This document shows, one piece after another, positions 47,582-58,278 of a stretch of DNA of 64,000 nucleotides (position 1 is its first letter; each line of letters begins with the position of its first letter). The stretch lies in assembly GCA_010015655.1 (NCBI GenBank), contig ML976656.1, positions 223,816-287,815 of the forward strand, given 5' to 3'. The notes under the pieces are model-generated. The model ran no database searches. It was given only the letters and a program-made list of their open reading frames with translations, and was not told where the DNA came from. The translations under genes and the position numbers were made by a program. The stretch comes from Bimuria novae-zelandiae CBS 107.79. Its lineage: Eukaryota > Ascomycota > Dothideomycetes > Pleosporales > Didymosphaeriaceae.

Positions 47582-47840
47582 AAACTTAATTAGCTATATA
47601 AAAAATAAAAATAAATAAAAGGTAAAGGTTCCTAAAGATAACGCTACTAATATAAAAGATCTAAATAATAACGCTTTTAAAGACCTTTATTATAAAACTT
47701 TTTAATTAGGAAATATTATAGCTATACTATTAATACTATACTAGCTTTTGAACCGTAGCGTACGTACCGTATTAGCTAGCCACCGTAACGTAACCATAGC
47801 GAGGTCGAACAGTACGTGCTACGTACTGTAGGACGCGCTG
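47582..47840. other. AT-rich tail and putative right terminus of the outer element
   Basis: 47582-47740 is RIP-like. 47745-47840 is base-balanced, rich in GTACG/CGTACC motifs, and ends in the inverted CAGCGCGTCC terminus. Confidence 0.45.
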
Positions 47841-47981
47841 GGTTGTTGCCCAAGTGGTGACGGTCAAAGAGAAGCTCGTATCGACCAACATCTGCCTGCA
47901 TCCTCATCTACAGTTGCGTACTATATCGACGCGCTCTTCTGCAATCGTTGTGTTATAATCTCTGCGCGCCACATGATCAAT

Positions 47982-48401
47982 TCAAGTCGTCAGTGATGAC
48001 CAAAGAAAAGCTCCGTCCTTCCTCGGAAACAGCCCAGCGAGCACGCTCCCGATGAATGAAAGAACAGCATGTTGAATGCCGCTCGGAATGGTGCGGTGCT
48101 CGGCATACACTCCGAAGACCTGCGCAGAAGTACATAGTAGAATGCTTGCTCTGGGTGCATGGTGAGATTGCCCATGGCTGACCGGAAGACACATGGCGTC
48201 CTCCCGCGCCGTGATATTGCCGACGACTTCTACGTACCTATGCGGTAGTGTAGCGAGTGCATGGTGATATTGCCCATGACTGACCGAAGGCGTTAAGAAC
48301 ACCTTCCGCGCCGTGAGGACGACTTCGATAGAATGGCGGATAATACACACGCTGTGTGGAGAGCTGTGCACAAGGCATGAAAATGATCTTGTGGTAGGCA
48401 T
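47982..48401 (-). CDS. Hypothetical protein, 139 residues (doubtful)
   Basis: An open frame in base-balanced DNA between two transposon blocks. No family is recognised. The phrases SHGQYHHA and SHGQSHHA recur because the DNA itself holds a diverged duplication of about 75 bp (48155-48235 and 48252-48330). There is no signal peptide or clear domain, and shorter frames overlap it. It could be a decayed gene or non-coding DNA. Confidence 0.2.
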   Translation of the reverse strand: MPTTRSFSCLVHSSPHSVCIIRHSIEVVLTARKVFLTPSVSHGQYHHALATLPHRYVEVVGNITAREDAMCLPVSHGQSHHAPRASILLCTSAQVFGVYAEHRTIPSGIQHAVLSFIGSVLAGLFPRKDGAFLWSSLTT

Positions 48402-48992
48402 TAACTTCTGCGACCGGGCTCTAGAGAGAGAAAGAGAAGAAGAGGGAAGGCCTGCGGGGTCTATATAGATCTCGTGGGCAGGCCCGAGTTATTTTCGCTT
48501 GCTTTTAGCGCCCGCACCGACGCTTGTCGCGCCCGTGCGCCGTGCTGGCGCGAAGGTAGGTCACTCAACCGGTGAATGTGAGAGCACGTGCTGCTAGCGA
48601 CTGATGAATGGCAGTCACTGCAACGGAATACATCCTGCGAACAATTGGACGGTTTACAAATTCATGATAGAAGTGCGCGTCTAAGGCCTCAAAATATGGA
48701 CTGCTTGCATTTGTATCGCCTATACTACTCCTATCGAAGGCGCCCAGGTAGGCCCGGTAATGGTTACCATAGGTATGATGGAGCACCTACGAAAGAGAAA
48801 GAGAGAGAATCGCTTGGCTCCTCCAAATCTAGTTTAAGGTTATATTTAGCTTTACGCCTTCGTTTTTAATCTGCTGTACGTATACTTACTTGTTTCAACA
48901 CGTTATACTTCGGTCTGCGATGTCCTCTGCCATCTACTTAGGTAGTAAGGTCTATAGGAACATAGGATATGTTGAAAACCGTGTCCTATTGG
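48402..48992. other. Base-balanced spacer, no convincing gene
   Basis: Contains a purine-rich run (GAGAGAAAGAGAAGAAGAGG near 48427) and several overlapping frames under 95 codons on both strands. None is recognised. It ends at the TA target of the next pogo element. Confidence 0.4.
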
Positions 48993-49079
48993 TAACATGC
49001 CCGTGCGCGCAACGCCCGGATTCGCGCAACGCCCCGCCCAACACCAAAACGCGTAATCAACACCGAACTTCAACGCGAT

Positions 49080-52000
49080 ACAACTCTATTAATATAGACC
49101 CGATTCAAGCAGCGATTGAAGAATTAGAATTACACGAGCTAGGAGATTAACTCTTGTATACAAAACTTGCAGCTAAATATAATATTAATTAATTAACGCT
49201 TAGTTAAAGATACTAAGGCCTTTAGGCCCTACGTGAGACCCAGGCATCTTATTAACTTAAACTTAGCCCACAACAGGAGCTAGAACTTGTACACTATATT
49301 ACTAAGCTTACTAAGTAAGGCCTACCTCCTACAAGGGAGATAATTAGGAATTTCTTATTAGAAGTAGCCTATTAGTAGCTTAGCGAGAGCTGGGTTACTC
49401 GCTTTATTAACTAACACGAGATCTATTTTATCTTAAAGTAGACTAGCGCTATAGATCGTACGCGCCACCTAGCTAATTCTAAGTTAAAATACTATTTCTA
49501 CTTTAAGCTACTACATTAAAAGATCACCGAATACCACCTTAAGGCTCAAGATATATATAATATAGATAAGAAGGGCTTCTTAATTAACTTAATAGGCAGA
49601 AGCAAGAGGATATTTAGCAAGCGTTAATAAGAGAAGAAGGAGGTTTAAGCATCTCTTTAGAATAGATTACGCAAGTTTCTAATAGTTCTAGCCTGCTACT
49701 ACGCTAATAGGAGCTTGCTACCTCTAACCCTTATCTACGCAGCTGCAAAAGGAGCTATATAATTAAGTTAGGTAGAAGATATTAAGGCAGGAGAGTATAA
49801 GGTCTTTGTCTTATTATCTTTAACAGGCTAGTTAAACAATAATATAGGCCTAGCTTAGCTAGAGCAGGTGTTTAATCACTATATAAAGTAGTAATTAGGG
49901 AGATGGCAATTACTTATCTTTAATAGCTATAGATCTTATGTCATGATAGAGTTTATTAACTACTATAACCGCCACAGGATCCTCCTTATAGTCCTTCCTC
50001 CCTATTTAACCCACACGCTCTAGCTGCTTAATATAATACTATTTAAGCTACTCTCTTAAGCCTACTCTAACGAGCTTACTAACTATTTCTATAAGGCTTA
50101 AGGCCTTATCCTAATTAAGAAAGGAGACTTCTTCCCGCTCTTCTAAAGAGCCTAGATATCCTCCTTTACGAAGAGCCTTATATTCAAGGCGTTTAAAGCT
50201 ACTAGGATCTAGCTAATAGATGCTAACGTTATCCTTCGTAGATTTGCCAGCACGCTAGAAGCTGAAAGAAGCTTATTATTAGGGCTCTCTAACAGTAATT
50301 AGAGAAAGATAGATTAGTTAGTCCGAGTTAACATGTTTTATAAGCGAGCAGCCCATACAAGCGAGCGGCCCACCCCACTAACTTTTTACAGCATATAAAC
50401 TTCTACCTACTATGGCGCCCCTAATTCAGGCCTAACTAGCCTCTACTAAGGCTAATATACACCTTACAATCTTAGCTATTAATTAAAACCAAATTTAGTC
50501 TATAAAAGGTGTAGTATATATATTTACTATCCCCTAAATAACGCTCTAACGCTAACGCGCTAGAATTATTACGTAACGCGATTACTAGCCTAAATTAAAA
50601 AAGCTTACTAAGATAGAAGAGGAGGTAATTATTAGGTATATACTTAACCTAGATTCGCGAGGATTTCCGCCCACGCTAAGTGCTGTGTAAGATATAGCAG
50701 ATAAGCTGCTTACTAAGCGAGGCGCTAGACAGGTTAGTAAGTAGTAGCTACGCAACTTTATTAAGCAAATAGATTATTTTACTACACGATTTAATTAATC
50801 GTATAATTAGTAGAGAGCTCTATGTAAGGATCTAGATGCTATTAAAGCTTAGTTTAAGCTTGTAGCACGCACAAAGGCTACCTATAGTATCTATAATAAG
50901 GATACCTATAACTTTAACAAGACTAGTTTTATAATAGGCAAGATATTATCTTAGCTTATTATTACAGGCTTAGAGAGATGCGGCAGGCTAAAGGCTATTT
51001 AGCTAGGTAATTATAGGTAGACTATAGTAATCTATAAAATTAGCGCTGCTAGCTAGGTAATCCTGCCCTTTATTATCTTCGCTAGCTAGTATTACCTCTC
51101 TACCTAGTACTAGGATAATAATATACCGCGCGACTAGGCTTTTGCTATTAGCAATAATAGCTAGACTACTAATAAGCTTAGAGTAGAGTAGCTAAGGCAC
51201 TTTATTAAGTATATAGTAAAGTATAGGGTAGGCGCGCGCTAGCTACTTATACTTAATAACTATAAGAGCTATAACTTGCTTAAATTTTAAGAGCTCTACA
51301 AGGAGAATAATATCTATACTCTCTATATGCTACTATATTTATTATACCTCTTATAACTACTTAATATTAGCTACTTTTCGCTATTAAAGCGCGCGTATAG
51401 CTGCTAGATTAAAAGCCTAATGCGCGACTATATTAACTATATTATAAAGCTAGAGTTCTTACTAGCCTTCTGCGTAGTCTATAAGTAGTTAATTATAAAG
51501 GAAAATATCTACGCAAGCTTTCAAGGCGCTAGCCTAGTCCTACACGACCTAGAGGTAGTAATATTAAAGCTTAATGTTAAGCTTCGTACGCTAACGCGGC
51601 CTCCGCTAAAGGTTACTCTTTAAGAAGCTAAAACACTAAGTAACGCGCGCGAGCTAGAGGCTTAATTAATATTAATTTATAATAGGATTTAAAGATATAA
51701 GAGCTTATTACCTACTTCTATTATTATAGCACTTAATTAGCTTAAAAAGGGCACTAAGGTAATAGCTTATAAAAGTACGCTTATGCGCAATTAGATCGCG
51801 AGGCTTAAGAAGGCTAATAAGGCTACTATAACGCGTAAATAGCGTAAAAAGAAGCAGATCTAGAGGTAGGGTACCTTAACAAAGGCAGAAGCAGAGAAGA
51901 TTATTGCTTAAAAGGATATTAAGCTGTAGATAGAGGTAGAAATACGTTAAGATAAGGCGCGATTAGGTGCTAATTAGTAGGCTTTAACACGCTGCAGCCG

Positions 52001-52610
52001 CTGCAAGAAGACTAGCTATAACATGCAAATATGCAAAAATAATATTATAAATACTATTTAATCTAGTATAGTAATTATATACTATTATCTTATTATGTTG
52101 TTAAGATAGGTTGCTGTAAAGGTATAAAAAGTTGGTGGGGTGGGCCGCTCGCTTGTATGGGCCGCTTGCTTATAAAACACTTTACTATTAATAATAACTA
52201 TTAATACGAGGTAAGAAAGCTACGTCTAAGCCTTTACTATCTCTTTATATAGAATAAGCTTTTAAAGCATAAAAATAAGGGCTTAAAGGAGGCTCTTTAG
52301 TATAAGTAGAGGCATAAGAAGAAGAGCAAAGTCCTTAACCTTTAATAGCGCTAAGAGTATTATAGTAGCGCTATTTACTAGTCTCCCCGCAAGTTGCGCG
52401 AGGCTTAAGCTAGAGAAGTAGTATAGGAGCAAGATAAGATAGAGGAGAAACTCTAAAAAGCACGAACTAAGAAGTAGCGCGAGGAGGCTTAATTATAGCG
52501 TTAAGTAGAGCTTAAGGGAAAGCGTGTAGAGAGGTAAAGGCTTAAGAAGATAAGGGAGGTTAAGTAAGCTAAAAAAGTAGCTAAACGCGCGCGCAAAGTT
52601 AAAGCTTAAT
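49080..52610 (+). pseudogene. Pogo (CENP-B/DDE) transposase, RIP stops, split by nested pogo
   Basis: The first 70 residues are intact enough to read NIDPIQAAIEELELHELGD, the start of the helix-turn-helix region, then LTK-x-GLPPTREIIRNF and WVTRFIN (Tc5/CENP-B-type domain). The catalytic region reads YNIDKKGFLINLIGRSKRIF, FLIVLACYYANRSLLPLTLIY, LLIFNSYRSYV and LPPYLTHTL, with glutamine and other codons lost to RIP. The nested element interrupts after SNSN-x-RKIDQLVRV at 50330. Coding similarity resumes at 52185 with a charged, lysine-rich tail. Not functional. Confidence 0.8.
50331..52182 (+). mobile_element. Pogo-family transposon, 1852-bp type, copy B
   Basis: Left end ACATGTTTTATAAGCGAGCA, right end CTTGCTTATAAAACACTT (mutated), flanked by TA (50329-50330, 52183-52184). 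Exactly 1852 bp like copy A. The plus strand codes for a transposase with readable LDSRGFPPTLSAV, LLTKRGARQVSK, YNFNKTSFIIGKI, VILPFIIFASQYYLST, IPRD, TTNKLRVE and LLILNNYKSYN, matching fungal pogo/DDE_1 proteins (where NFDETGF, WLKHF and LILDGHxSH are usual). Many RIP stops. It lies inside another pogo transposase gene. Confidence 0.92.
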
Positions 52611-52958
52611 ACTAAAAAAACCCTATCTAATAAGCTTAAAAGCGTAAGTGACTAGCCTTGCAAGTAGCCCTATTAAGTAATAAGTGTTAAAAACGCGCTA
52701 GCGCTGCTCACGCTAGTATTTAAGCTAGAGATAAGCTATCTACTGCTCCACCTAAAGTTATATTACGTGGCCGCAGCGTCAACCTCCTATAAAAATTTAG
52801 ATAATATAAGTTAATCGCAAGCATCTAGTTACTGCACTACTACGTTTTTATGAACATTAAGCTATTATATGGCGTTGTACGGCTTCAAATTTGAGATCGC
52901 TAAGATGGTGTTCGCGGGGCGTTGCGCGAATCCGGGCGTTGCGCGCACGGGCATGTTA

Positions 52959-53537
52959 GTAGATCAAGGCTTTGCACTATGTTAAATGTGTTTCGAGAGA
53001 TGCACCTATTTCTAGTAAAGCAAGCTCTGACAGACTAAGAAACTACAAGAGTAACTACATAGCCTAGCGGTCTAGACTATTAATCTAGATTACGGGTTTA
53101 TAACTTCAATCTAAGTTCTCCCCTATGATTTTTACTGTGCGTTAACAGAATTCTTGGGACAACGGCACTAATACACCATACTTTTGGATTAGGCGTGGAA
53201 TCCAGTTTTCACGAAAAGGAAAACCCCTTGCGCAACGTAGCGCGACAAAACATTCGCACGGAAGCGGAGCATTGAAACGTTAGTCCTGACGAGATCTCGG
53301 TGGAACACGCCGTTTGTGACCTTCCTGCGGCCAATCAAAGCTTAGACGTTGGCCAATTGTCAACCCACCACAATCATCACACCACAGTCGCGCAGTCCCC
53401 TAAACAAGCCGCAGCACCTTACATGTATCTCAGTATGGCTCCCGAAGCCCCGACAGGCGACGTCTGGCTCCACGACCGCACTTTTCCTCGCACTCCAAGT
53501 GTTACTGACCGCCTATCTCCTGTCACGCGCCCCATTC
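52959..53537. other. Spacer and putative promoter of the hemerythrin-domain gene
   Basis: Base-balanced. 53057-53125 has a tRNA-like look (see rejected items). Two frames begin at 53300 and 53349; the second continues into the hemerythrin-domain gene but its first 63 codons do not look conserved. Confidence 0.4.
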
Positions 53538-54344
53538 ATGATGACAACCTCTCCACCATCCAAGCTTTGGGCTGACGGTCCCTGTCCATTGATCGAAACT
53601 CCGCAGTACAGAACCAAGAAAACTGATGTATTCACCACCGGCGCAACACATATGGCGCACATACATAATGCGATCTTGCGCGGTTACAACTCCATCTATC
53701 GACAAGCACCGTACATTACGCACGAGGACAAGAACGGCTTCATTGGCTATGCGCAAGCCTGGTTCAAATTTGTGAAAAGCCATCACGATGACGAAGAAGC
53801 TGAGCTCTTCCCTAAAGTGGAAGAGGTAATGGGCCGTAAAGATCTCTGGACCGAAGCGCACAAGGAGCACGAATCATTCCTGGCAGGGCTCGCGGCGTTC
53901 AACGAATACTTGACTACTCTGGGCGAACCTTACGATTTCGATGCGAAGAAGCTGCTTAGCATCATGGACGGGTTTCAAGAACCGTTTAACAGGCATTTCC
54001 ATCACGAGATCGAGACCATTGCGTCGTTTGCGGAGCTCCCAGAAGCAAAGAAGGCGGAAGAAGCGTCGGCAATCTTCAAAGCGTGGGGAAAGAAGACGGT
54101 TACCAAAGCGGGGGCCACGGATGTGGTTCCTTCCTTCTTGTTGAACCTGGATGCTACGTATGAGGAGGGTATGTGGGCGTCGTGGCCACCAATGCCGGTG
54201 CCGGTAAGATGGGGGCTGGTGAACATTGCGGGTGCATATCATTGGGCGTGGTGGAAATTCGCAAGTTGCGACTCGACGGGCAAGCCGAGAGAGCTGTATG
54301 CTTTGTCGCAACCGCAGAGGCCGTCGGATGGTGCGACTTCATAA
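53538..54344 (+). CDS. Hemerythrin-like domain protein
   Basis: 268 residues from MMTTSPPSKLWADG; the frame is open from 53349, which would add 63 residues including a hydrophobic stretch (ALFLALQVLLTAYLL), so the start is uncertain. The domain has the His/Glu spacing of the hemerythrin four-helix bundle: HMAHIHNAILRGYN, FVKSHHDDEEAELFPKVEE (H-x3-E-x-E), EAHKEHESF and FNRHFHHEIETIASF. These residues normally bind a di-iron or other metal centre. The C-terminal 90 residues (PSFLLNLDATYEEGMWASWP...WGLVNIAGAYHWAWWKF) follow the layout of fungal family members. It has no intron. The family is common in filamentous fungi with no settled function; oxygen, metal or NO handling is inference. It is a single-copy-looking gene between transposon blocks. 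Confidence 0.85.
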   Translation: MMTTSPPSKLWADGPCPLIETPQYRTKKTDVFTTGATHMAHIHNAILRGYNSIYRQAPYITHEDKNGFIGYAQAWFKFVKSHHDDEEAELFPKVEEVMGRKDLWTEAHKEHESFLAGLAAFNEYLTTLGEPYDFDAKKLLSIMDGFQEPFNRHFHHEIETIASFAELPEAKKAEEASAIFKAWGKKTVTKAGATDVVPSFLLNLDATYEEGMWASWPPMPVPVRWGLVNIAGAYHWAWWKFASCDSTGKPRELYALSQPQRPSDGATS

Positions 54345-55429
54345 GTATGACTGTCGTCCATGCACAGATGATGGATAGAACAGAAGTTCGGAGGAGTTAC
54401 TTCCCCAACCTATAATGGCCCAAGCATACTGTGCATGATGTTAGCTCTACAATTTAATTTTACTGTCTGAACCTTTGTCATGACACGTTCCTATGACCAA
54501 CGAAGACGTTTGCGCTCGCTTGTGATATGTCAGATATCTTGGTTGGTGTGGAGTAAGCAGCCCTATAGGGCGTAACTCAATGACCGGTGCGCGCACACAG
54601 CACCATCCATTCGCAACAATCACCCATCGGACGAAAGGAGGCTGCCGATCTGACTTCAGCTTATGAACGTGCATTTTAGCCATGCGAAGCCACGGAGCCA
54701 TCGTGCGATTGACACGAAATAGCATTTCACCCACATGTCAGTTTCTATTGCGCGTCTGGCGTTGATTATAGAACTGTCTGTGACATCCTTTTTACTTTAT
54801 TCTTACATTCGACCGATAGTTTGAGTTGCACATGATTGCTGAATCTCGGACTCAATACTGACAGAATACTCCCATTGTCTACTGCTGGTGGGTAATAATA
54901 CCACGTCACCTCTCAGCTTGTCACGTATAGGGGGCAGTGAAGCCTGTTCACACTGCCACGGTACTCTCTTCTCTTCCTGTCGAATAGAAGAGTCACGAGA
55001 AGAAGCTGTGCCGTAACAAAGCGACTGTGGCTGTTCCTTACAAAGTTTAAAAGTAAGATTTATGCTAAATGACCTAGAACGGACTGTACCTATCCTTTTG
55101 AAGTGATGCTTAGACACTTAAGAGACGAACATATAGGATCTGGATCTTGGATGTGAAGATTCAGCGTCTTCACGAGGGCAGAAAGTGGACCGCGTCGACC
55201 CTCAAGGCATTGCGAAGGAAGATGTTTGTCATGCGGCAGAACATCATTTCAATAGTATGACATATTGTAGCAATGGCATCGGCGGAGGGTAACTGACCAA
55301 GATATGGTATAAAGGGCACGCTGTTCTCCGTCAGTACCACAATCACAACCAACTCAGCATCGATCACCTCCTCAACTTCACTATCCACAAAAACTACGGT
55401 TCAATACGCAACTTCACCAGACCGTAAGC
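54345..55429. other. Intergenic region with promoter of the secreted-protein gene
   Basis: About 1.1 kb, base-balanced, no recognised gene. Minus-strand frames (54447-54734, 54803-55117) have no recognisable features. The final 120 bp form a typical fungal promoter and leader. Confidence 0.5.
55308..55314 (+). promoter_or_regulatory. TATA box of the secreted-protein gene
   Basis: TATAAAG lies 116 bp before the ATG at 55430. It is followed by a C/A-rich leader (CACCTCCTCAACTTCACTAT...), typical of well-expressed fungal genes for small proteins. Confidence 0.5.
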
Positions 55430-55918
55430 ATGATGTTCACTACCTCGTCTCTTCCTCTCCTCTTTGCTCTTATTGCGCCGAGCGTCTTCGCTCAGCCTGC
55501 TCCCGAGGTCTCCCAAGTTCACATCGGCGTGAACCCTGGCTTTGTCCCTGGCCCAGAGGCAAACATTGACGTTACCCTTGGCATCTGCCGTACGCACCCA
55601 CCTCCCCATCGACAAGAATGTGTTTAGATCGCTTCTTCTAACTGACTTCTGCTATGCAGGCGATTTGCCACCCCAGTACATTCTCGCCCTCTCCGCGATT
55701 GCTCCAAACAACATCCTCACCTGCGAGCTCTTCCCGTACGTATTGGCTGCCCGGATTTACACCAGGATACGATATGCTGACTGAGTCACTACAGCGAAGA
55801 GCAGTGCCAGGGCTCTGGCGGCGTCACTGTTGATGGGCGCTCTCCTGCGCTGGACTTGAGTCAGCCGCCCTACAATTTCGATAACCGCGCCTGGTCCATC
55901 CGCTGTGTCAGGCACTAG
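55430..55918 (+). CDS. Small secreted cysteine-containing protein, effector-like
   Basis: Three exons, 55430-55589, 55660-55735 and 55795-55918, predicted from GTACGC/GCAG and GTACGT/ACAG sites with consistent phase; 119 residues. The N-terminus MMFTTSSLPLLFALIAPSVFA is a signal peptide, with cleavage likely after VFA or FAQ-P-A. The mature part (about 98 residues) has four cysteines, in contexts TLGIC, ILTCE, EEQCQ and SIRCV, enough for two disulfides. No membrane anchor or recognised domain. Size, secretion signal, cysteines, a TATA promoter and a position between RIP-mutated transposon blocks fit a candidate effector or secreted antimicrobial protein, but that is inference. No homologue is recognised by eye. 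Confidence 0.75.
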
Positions 55919-56983
55919 ATGGCTTTAACACTTACGCCATAAATTGTAGACCGGTACAGCGTATGATGTGGACTGCATCTGGGCACCAGGCAGAATGCTG
56001 TACGGAAAGCGATGAGAAGGCACTATGGTGGTGTAGACAGTGCAAGGGGCGACCCTGAGTCAGGTTGTTGGATGCCGATTTACTTTCTAGATACTGTCAT
56101 TACCAGAAGCTGGCCAGGTTTTTCCTCTCCCGATTTCTTTCTCTCCAATACAACTTTTTTCGCCCTTCTTTCTCTCCACTGCTATATGCGGTGATGCCCA
56201 AAGTGTGTGCTCGGCAAGCGGAGAATGACGTCGCAATGCAAAAGAATCCCAGAAATTTGCCGACCACGACGAGGTGAGTTCTAAGCCAAAGTAGACGAGG
56301 ACTGAGAAGTTACATAGGTCGGCGTTCTGTGTGAGGGAGGAAAGCGCGACGTTCGGCTGAACCAAACGCTCGGAATTCGCGTTTTCGACTTCGCCAGTCC
56401 GCAGCAAACATCTCATTGCAGAGTCTATAAAACATCTCACACTTGCCAGTGCCTTGCTATCACTTGGAATTCGGTTGGAATGCGGCTTTTTGCAAAATGT
56501 GCGTCCTGGCGCCGTGCCGGACCTAGCGAGGCGTCGAATCGAATGCCAGCGGTAGTTACACCTGGCGCATGCAGCAGGCGCAGGCGGCTATCAAATGTGG
56601 CTTCGGTACTCTTCCGGCCTTTTTTTCTCTCCTGCATGATGCCTAACTCGCACTTACGGGAATACTGCTCTGAAGGACCTGCAGATTCTGTCTTGAGAAC
56701 CATGCTGTACCACACCACAGTACCTGAACAGGGAGGGAAGCCGGCACCGACTGCAGCCAATTCCGAAAAGTAAAACATTGATAGTGGAATGATCGGCACC
56801 GTTGTCTTATGCTGTATCACCGCGCAGCAAATGACGACAGGCAGAGAAACACAGTATAACTCGCTAGCTGCTGCAGCGGCGTTCTGCCACTTATCTGGCT
56901 TACTATCATCATCGTATTCTCTACAATCTTTACGTTTCTCTTGAACGGCTTTTGCAGCGTACAGCCACCAGAACTGTCGCTGG
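55919..56983. other. Intergenic region upstream of the rhodopsin-domain gene
   Basis: About 1.06 kb without a recognised gene. Overlapping frames on both strands (56087-56440, 56437-57075, 56480-56773) lack recognisable domains. The longest minus-strand one runs antisense into the first exon of the next gene, so it is probably a shadow. Confidence 0.45.
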
Positions 56984-58278
56984 ATGGCATCCCACGATCC
57001 CGAACATCTTTCAAAGCGTGGGCAGCGACTCCAAAACGTAGCCATTGCCCATCTTGCTTTGTCGTGGATCTTCATCGCGTTGCGAACATGGACACGAGGC
57101 TATATCAACCCGAACTTTGGCTGGGATGACGGCACCATCATCTTTGCAGGGTTCATCTTTACATCATATTGCGCCTGCATCTTCTACATTGAAAGAAATG
57201 GCGGTGGTACCCATGTCACGGATCTCACTCAACTGCACAATCTTACAAAGGTAGACGCCGGCTCTTCTGTCTAAGTTGAAGCTAATCGAAAGCAGCGGGC
57301 TGTTGCCAGCCAAGCAAGCTACATTGCCACGGTGATGATGCTGAAGATCTCTGTTGCAATTTTCTTCGCTCGCATAGTGGTCAAGCGCTGGCATTTCACT
57401 GTCATATATGCCACGGTCACCATCAGTTGCGTATCGGCTACCGCAGCGTTCTTCTACTGCCTCTTCAGATGCGGCGCAAACCTCGATCTATATGTTCTCC
57501 GGCAGATGGGTAACCTGTGCACACCGAGGGGATTAGATCGCTTTTTCGCATACCAGCACGCAGCATTCGCTTTTTTTACGGACTGCGTGTTCGTATTGCT
57601 TCCTATACCGGTGCTGTGGAATACCAATATGAGTCGAAGGTCGAAGTTCTCGGTAGGCTTCATATTATCGTTGGCTGCACTGTAAGCTGTCCATTGGCTT
57701 GAGGAACCCGCTCTGATGTTATAGTGGCTGTGTGTGCTCTGCTATACGATTCCGCTACGTCGACGGACTGACGCAGATCGAAGACTTTTTCTGTGAGTTA
57801 GCTGCCCATTTGTCGGTTGAGATGCTGAGTGCGCATCCTAGGGAATGCCACAAACATATCAGTTTGGTCTACGATCGAAGCAGGCGCAGGCATTATATCT
57901 GCTTGCATGACCACACTGAGGCCACTTGTGAAGCACTTTTCCATGCGCGTCCGGTCTCTACGTCCTTCCGGAATCGTATCGACTATTGGTTCGCTGCCTA
58001 TCGAGTACGATTCGATGTCTTCCAATAGAAAGAGGGGTCGCGACGAACAATTATATGAATTCCAGACCCATAGGGGTCACAGACTGAGTACTGAGATCCA
58101 GCATCGCGAAGTCATCCCGGTCAGAACCTCATATGGTACGAGCCGCGGGAGCGCCGAATGTATCCTCTCCCAAGGCGAAAGCTTGTATCTTGCTAGCATG
58201 GATACGAAGGCATCTCGCATTCACAAGTCTGGGGACCGCACGCTCCGCCCGGTGGAGACCAGCGTAGAAAGCGAGTAG
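56984..58278 (+). CDS. Fungal rhodopsin-domain integral membrane protein
   Basis: Four exons: 56984-57250, 57296-57681, 57725-57792 and 57842-58278, all phases consistent; 385 residues. The layout is the seven-helix fungal rhodopsin-domain family: VAIAHLALSWIFIALRTWTRGYI, FGWDDGTIIFAGFIFTSYCA (the conserved G-x-D-D after helix 1), YIATVMMLKISVAIFFARIV (K-x-S-x-x-x-F-F-x-R), TISCVSATAAFFYCLFRCG, FAYQHAAFAFFTDCVFVLLPIPVLWN (T-D-x-x-x-x-x-x-P-x-P), FSVGFILSLAAL, then DFFWNATNISVWSTIEAGAG and IISACMTTLRPLVK. There is a hydrophilic cytosolic tail of about 110 residues. There is no CFEM domain, so it is not a classical Pth11 receptor. Ligand and role are unknown. The start has no upstream in-frame rival. 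Confidence 0.9.

Larger units (their letters stand above)
33687..47840. mobile_element. Possible hAT-like composite element (about 14.15 kb) with inverted ends
   Basis: The left end reads CAGCGCGTCCAACAGTACGTA and the right end is its inverted copy TACGTACTGTAGGACGCGCTG (one mismatch over 21 bp). Both ends are followed inwards by clusters of CCGTA/ACGGT and GTACG motifs and by a TTCCTAATTA stretch. Flanking octamers are GGTCGTTT (33679-33686) and GGTTGTTG (47841-47848), 6 of 8 identical. Subtracting the Copia element, two pogo elements and a solo LTR with their duplications leaves about 4.26 kb, a normal hAT size. No hAT transposase could be recognised in the ruined interior, so this is a hypothesis from the ends only. 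Confidence 0.4.
48995..52956 (+). mobile_element. Complete pogo transposon (about 2.1 kb) carrying a second pogo element
   Basis: Perfect 43-bp inverted ends (48995-49037 and 52914-52956) starting ACATGCCCGTGCGCGCAACG, flanked by TA (48993-48994, 52957-52958). Each end carries a GCGCAACGCCC motif twice. Removing the nested copy B and its TA leaves 2108 bp. It is related to the outer pogo of the left block: both transposases contain NIDPI(N/Q)AAIE near the start. Confidence 0.93.

Noticed and set aside
53057..53125. Possible tRNA-Asn-like sequence (stem CTAGA, loop CTATTAA, stem TCTAG)
   Set aside because: The anticodon arm fits, but acceptor and T arms do not pair properly and the anticodon would be ATT; at best a strongly mutated remnant.
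56437..57075. 212-codon minus-strand frame
   Set aside because: Runs antisense through the first exon of the rhodopsin-domain gene, with no recognisable domain; probably a shadow.
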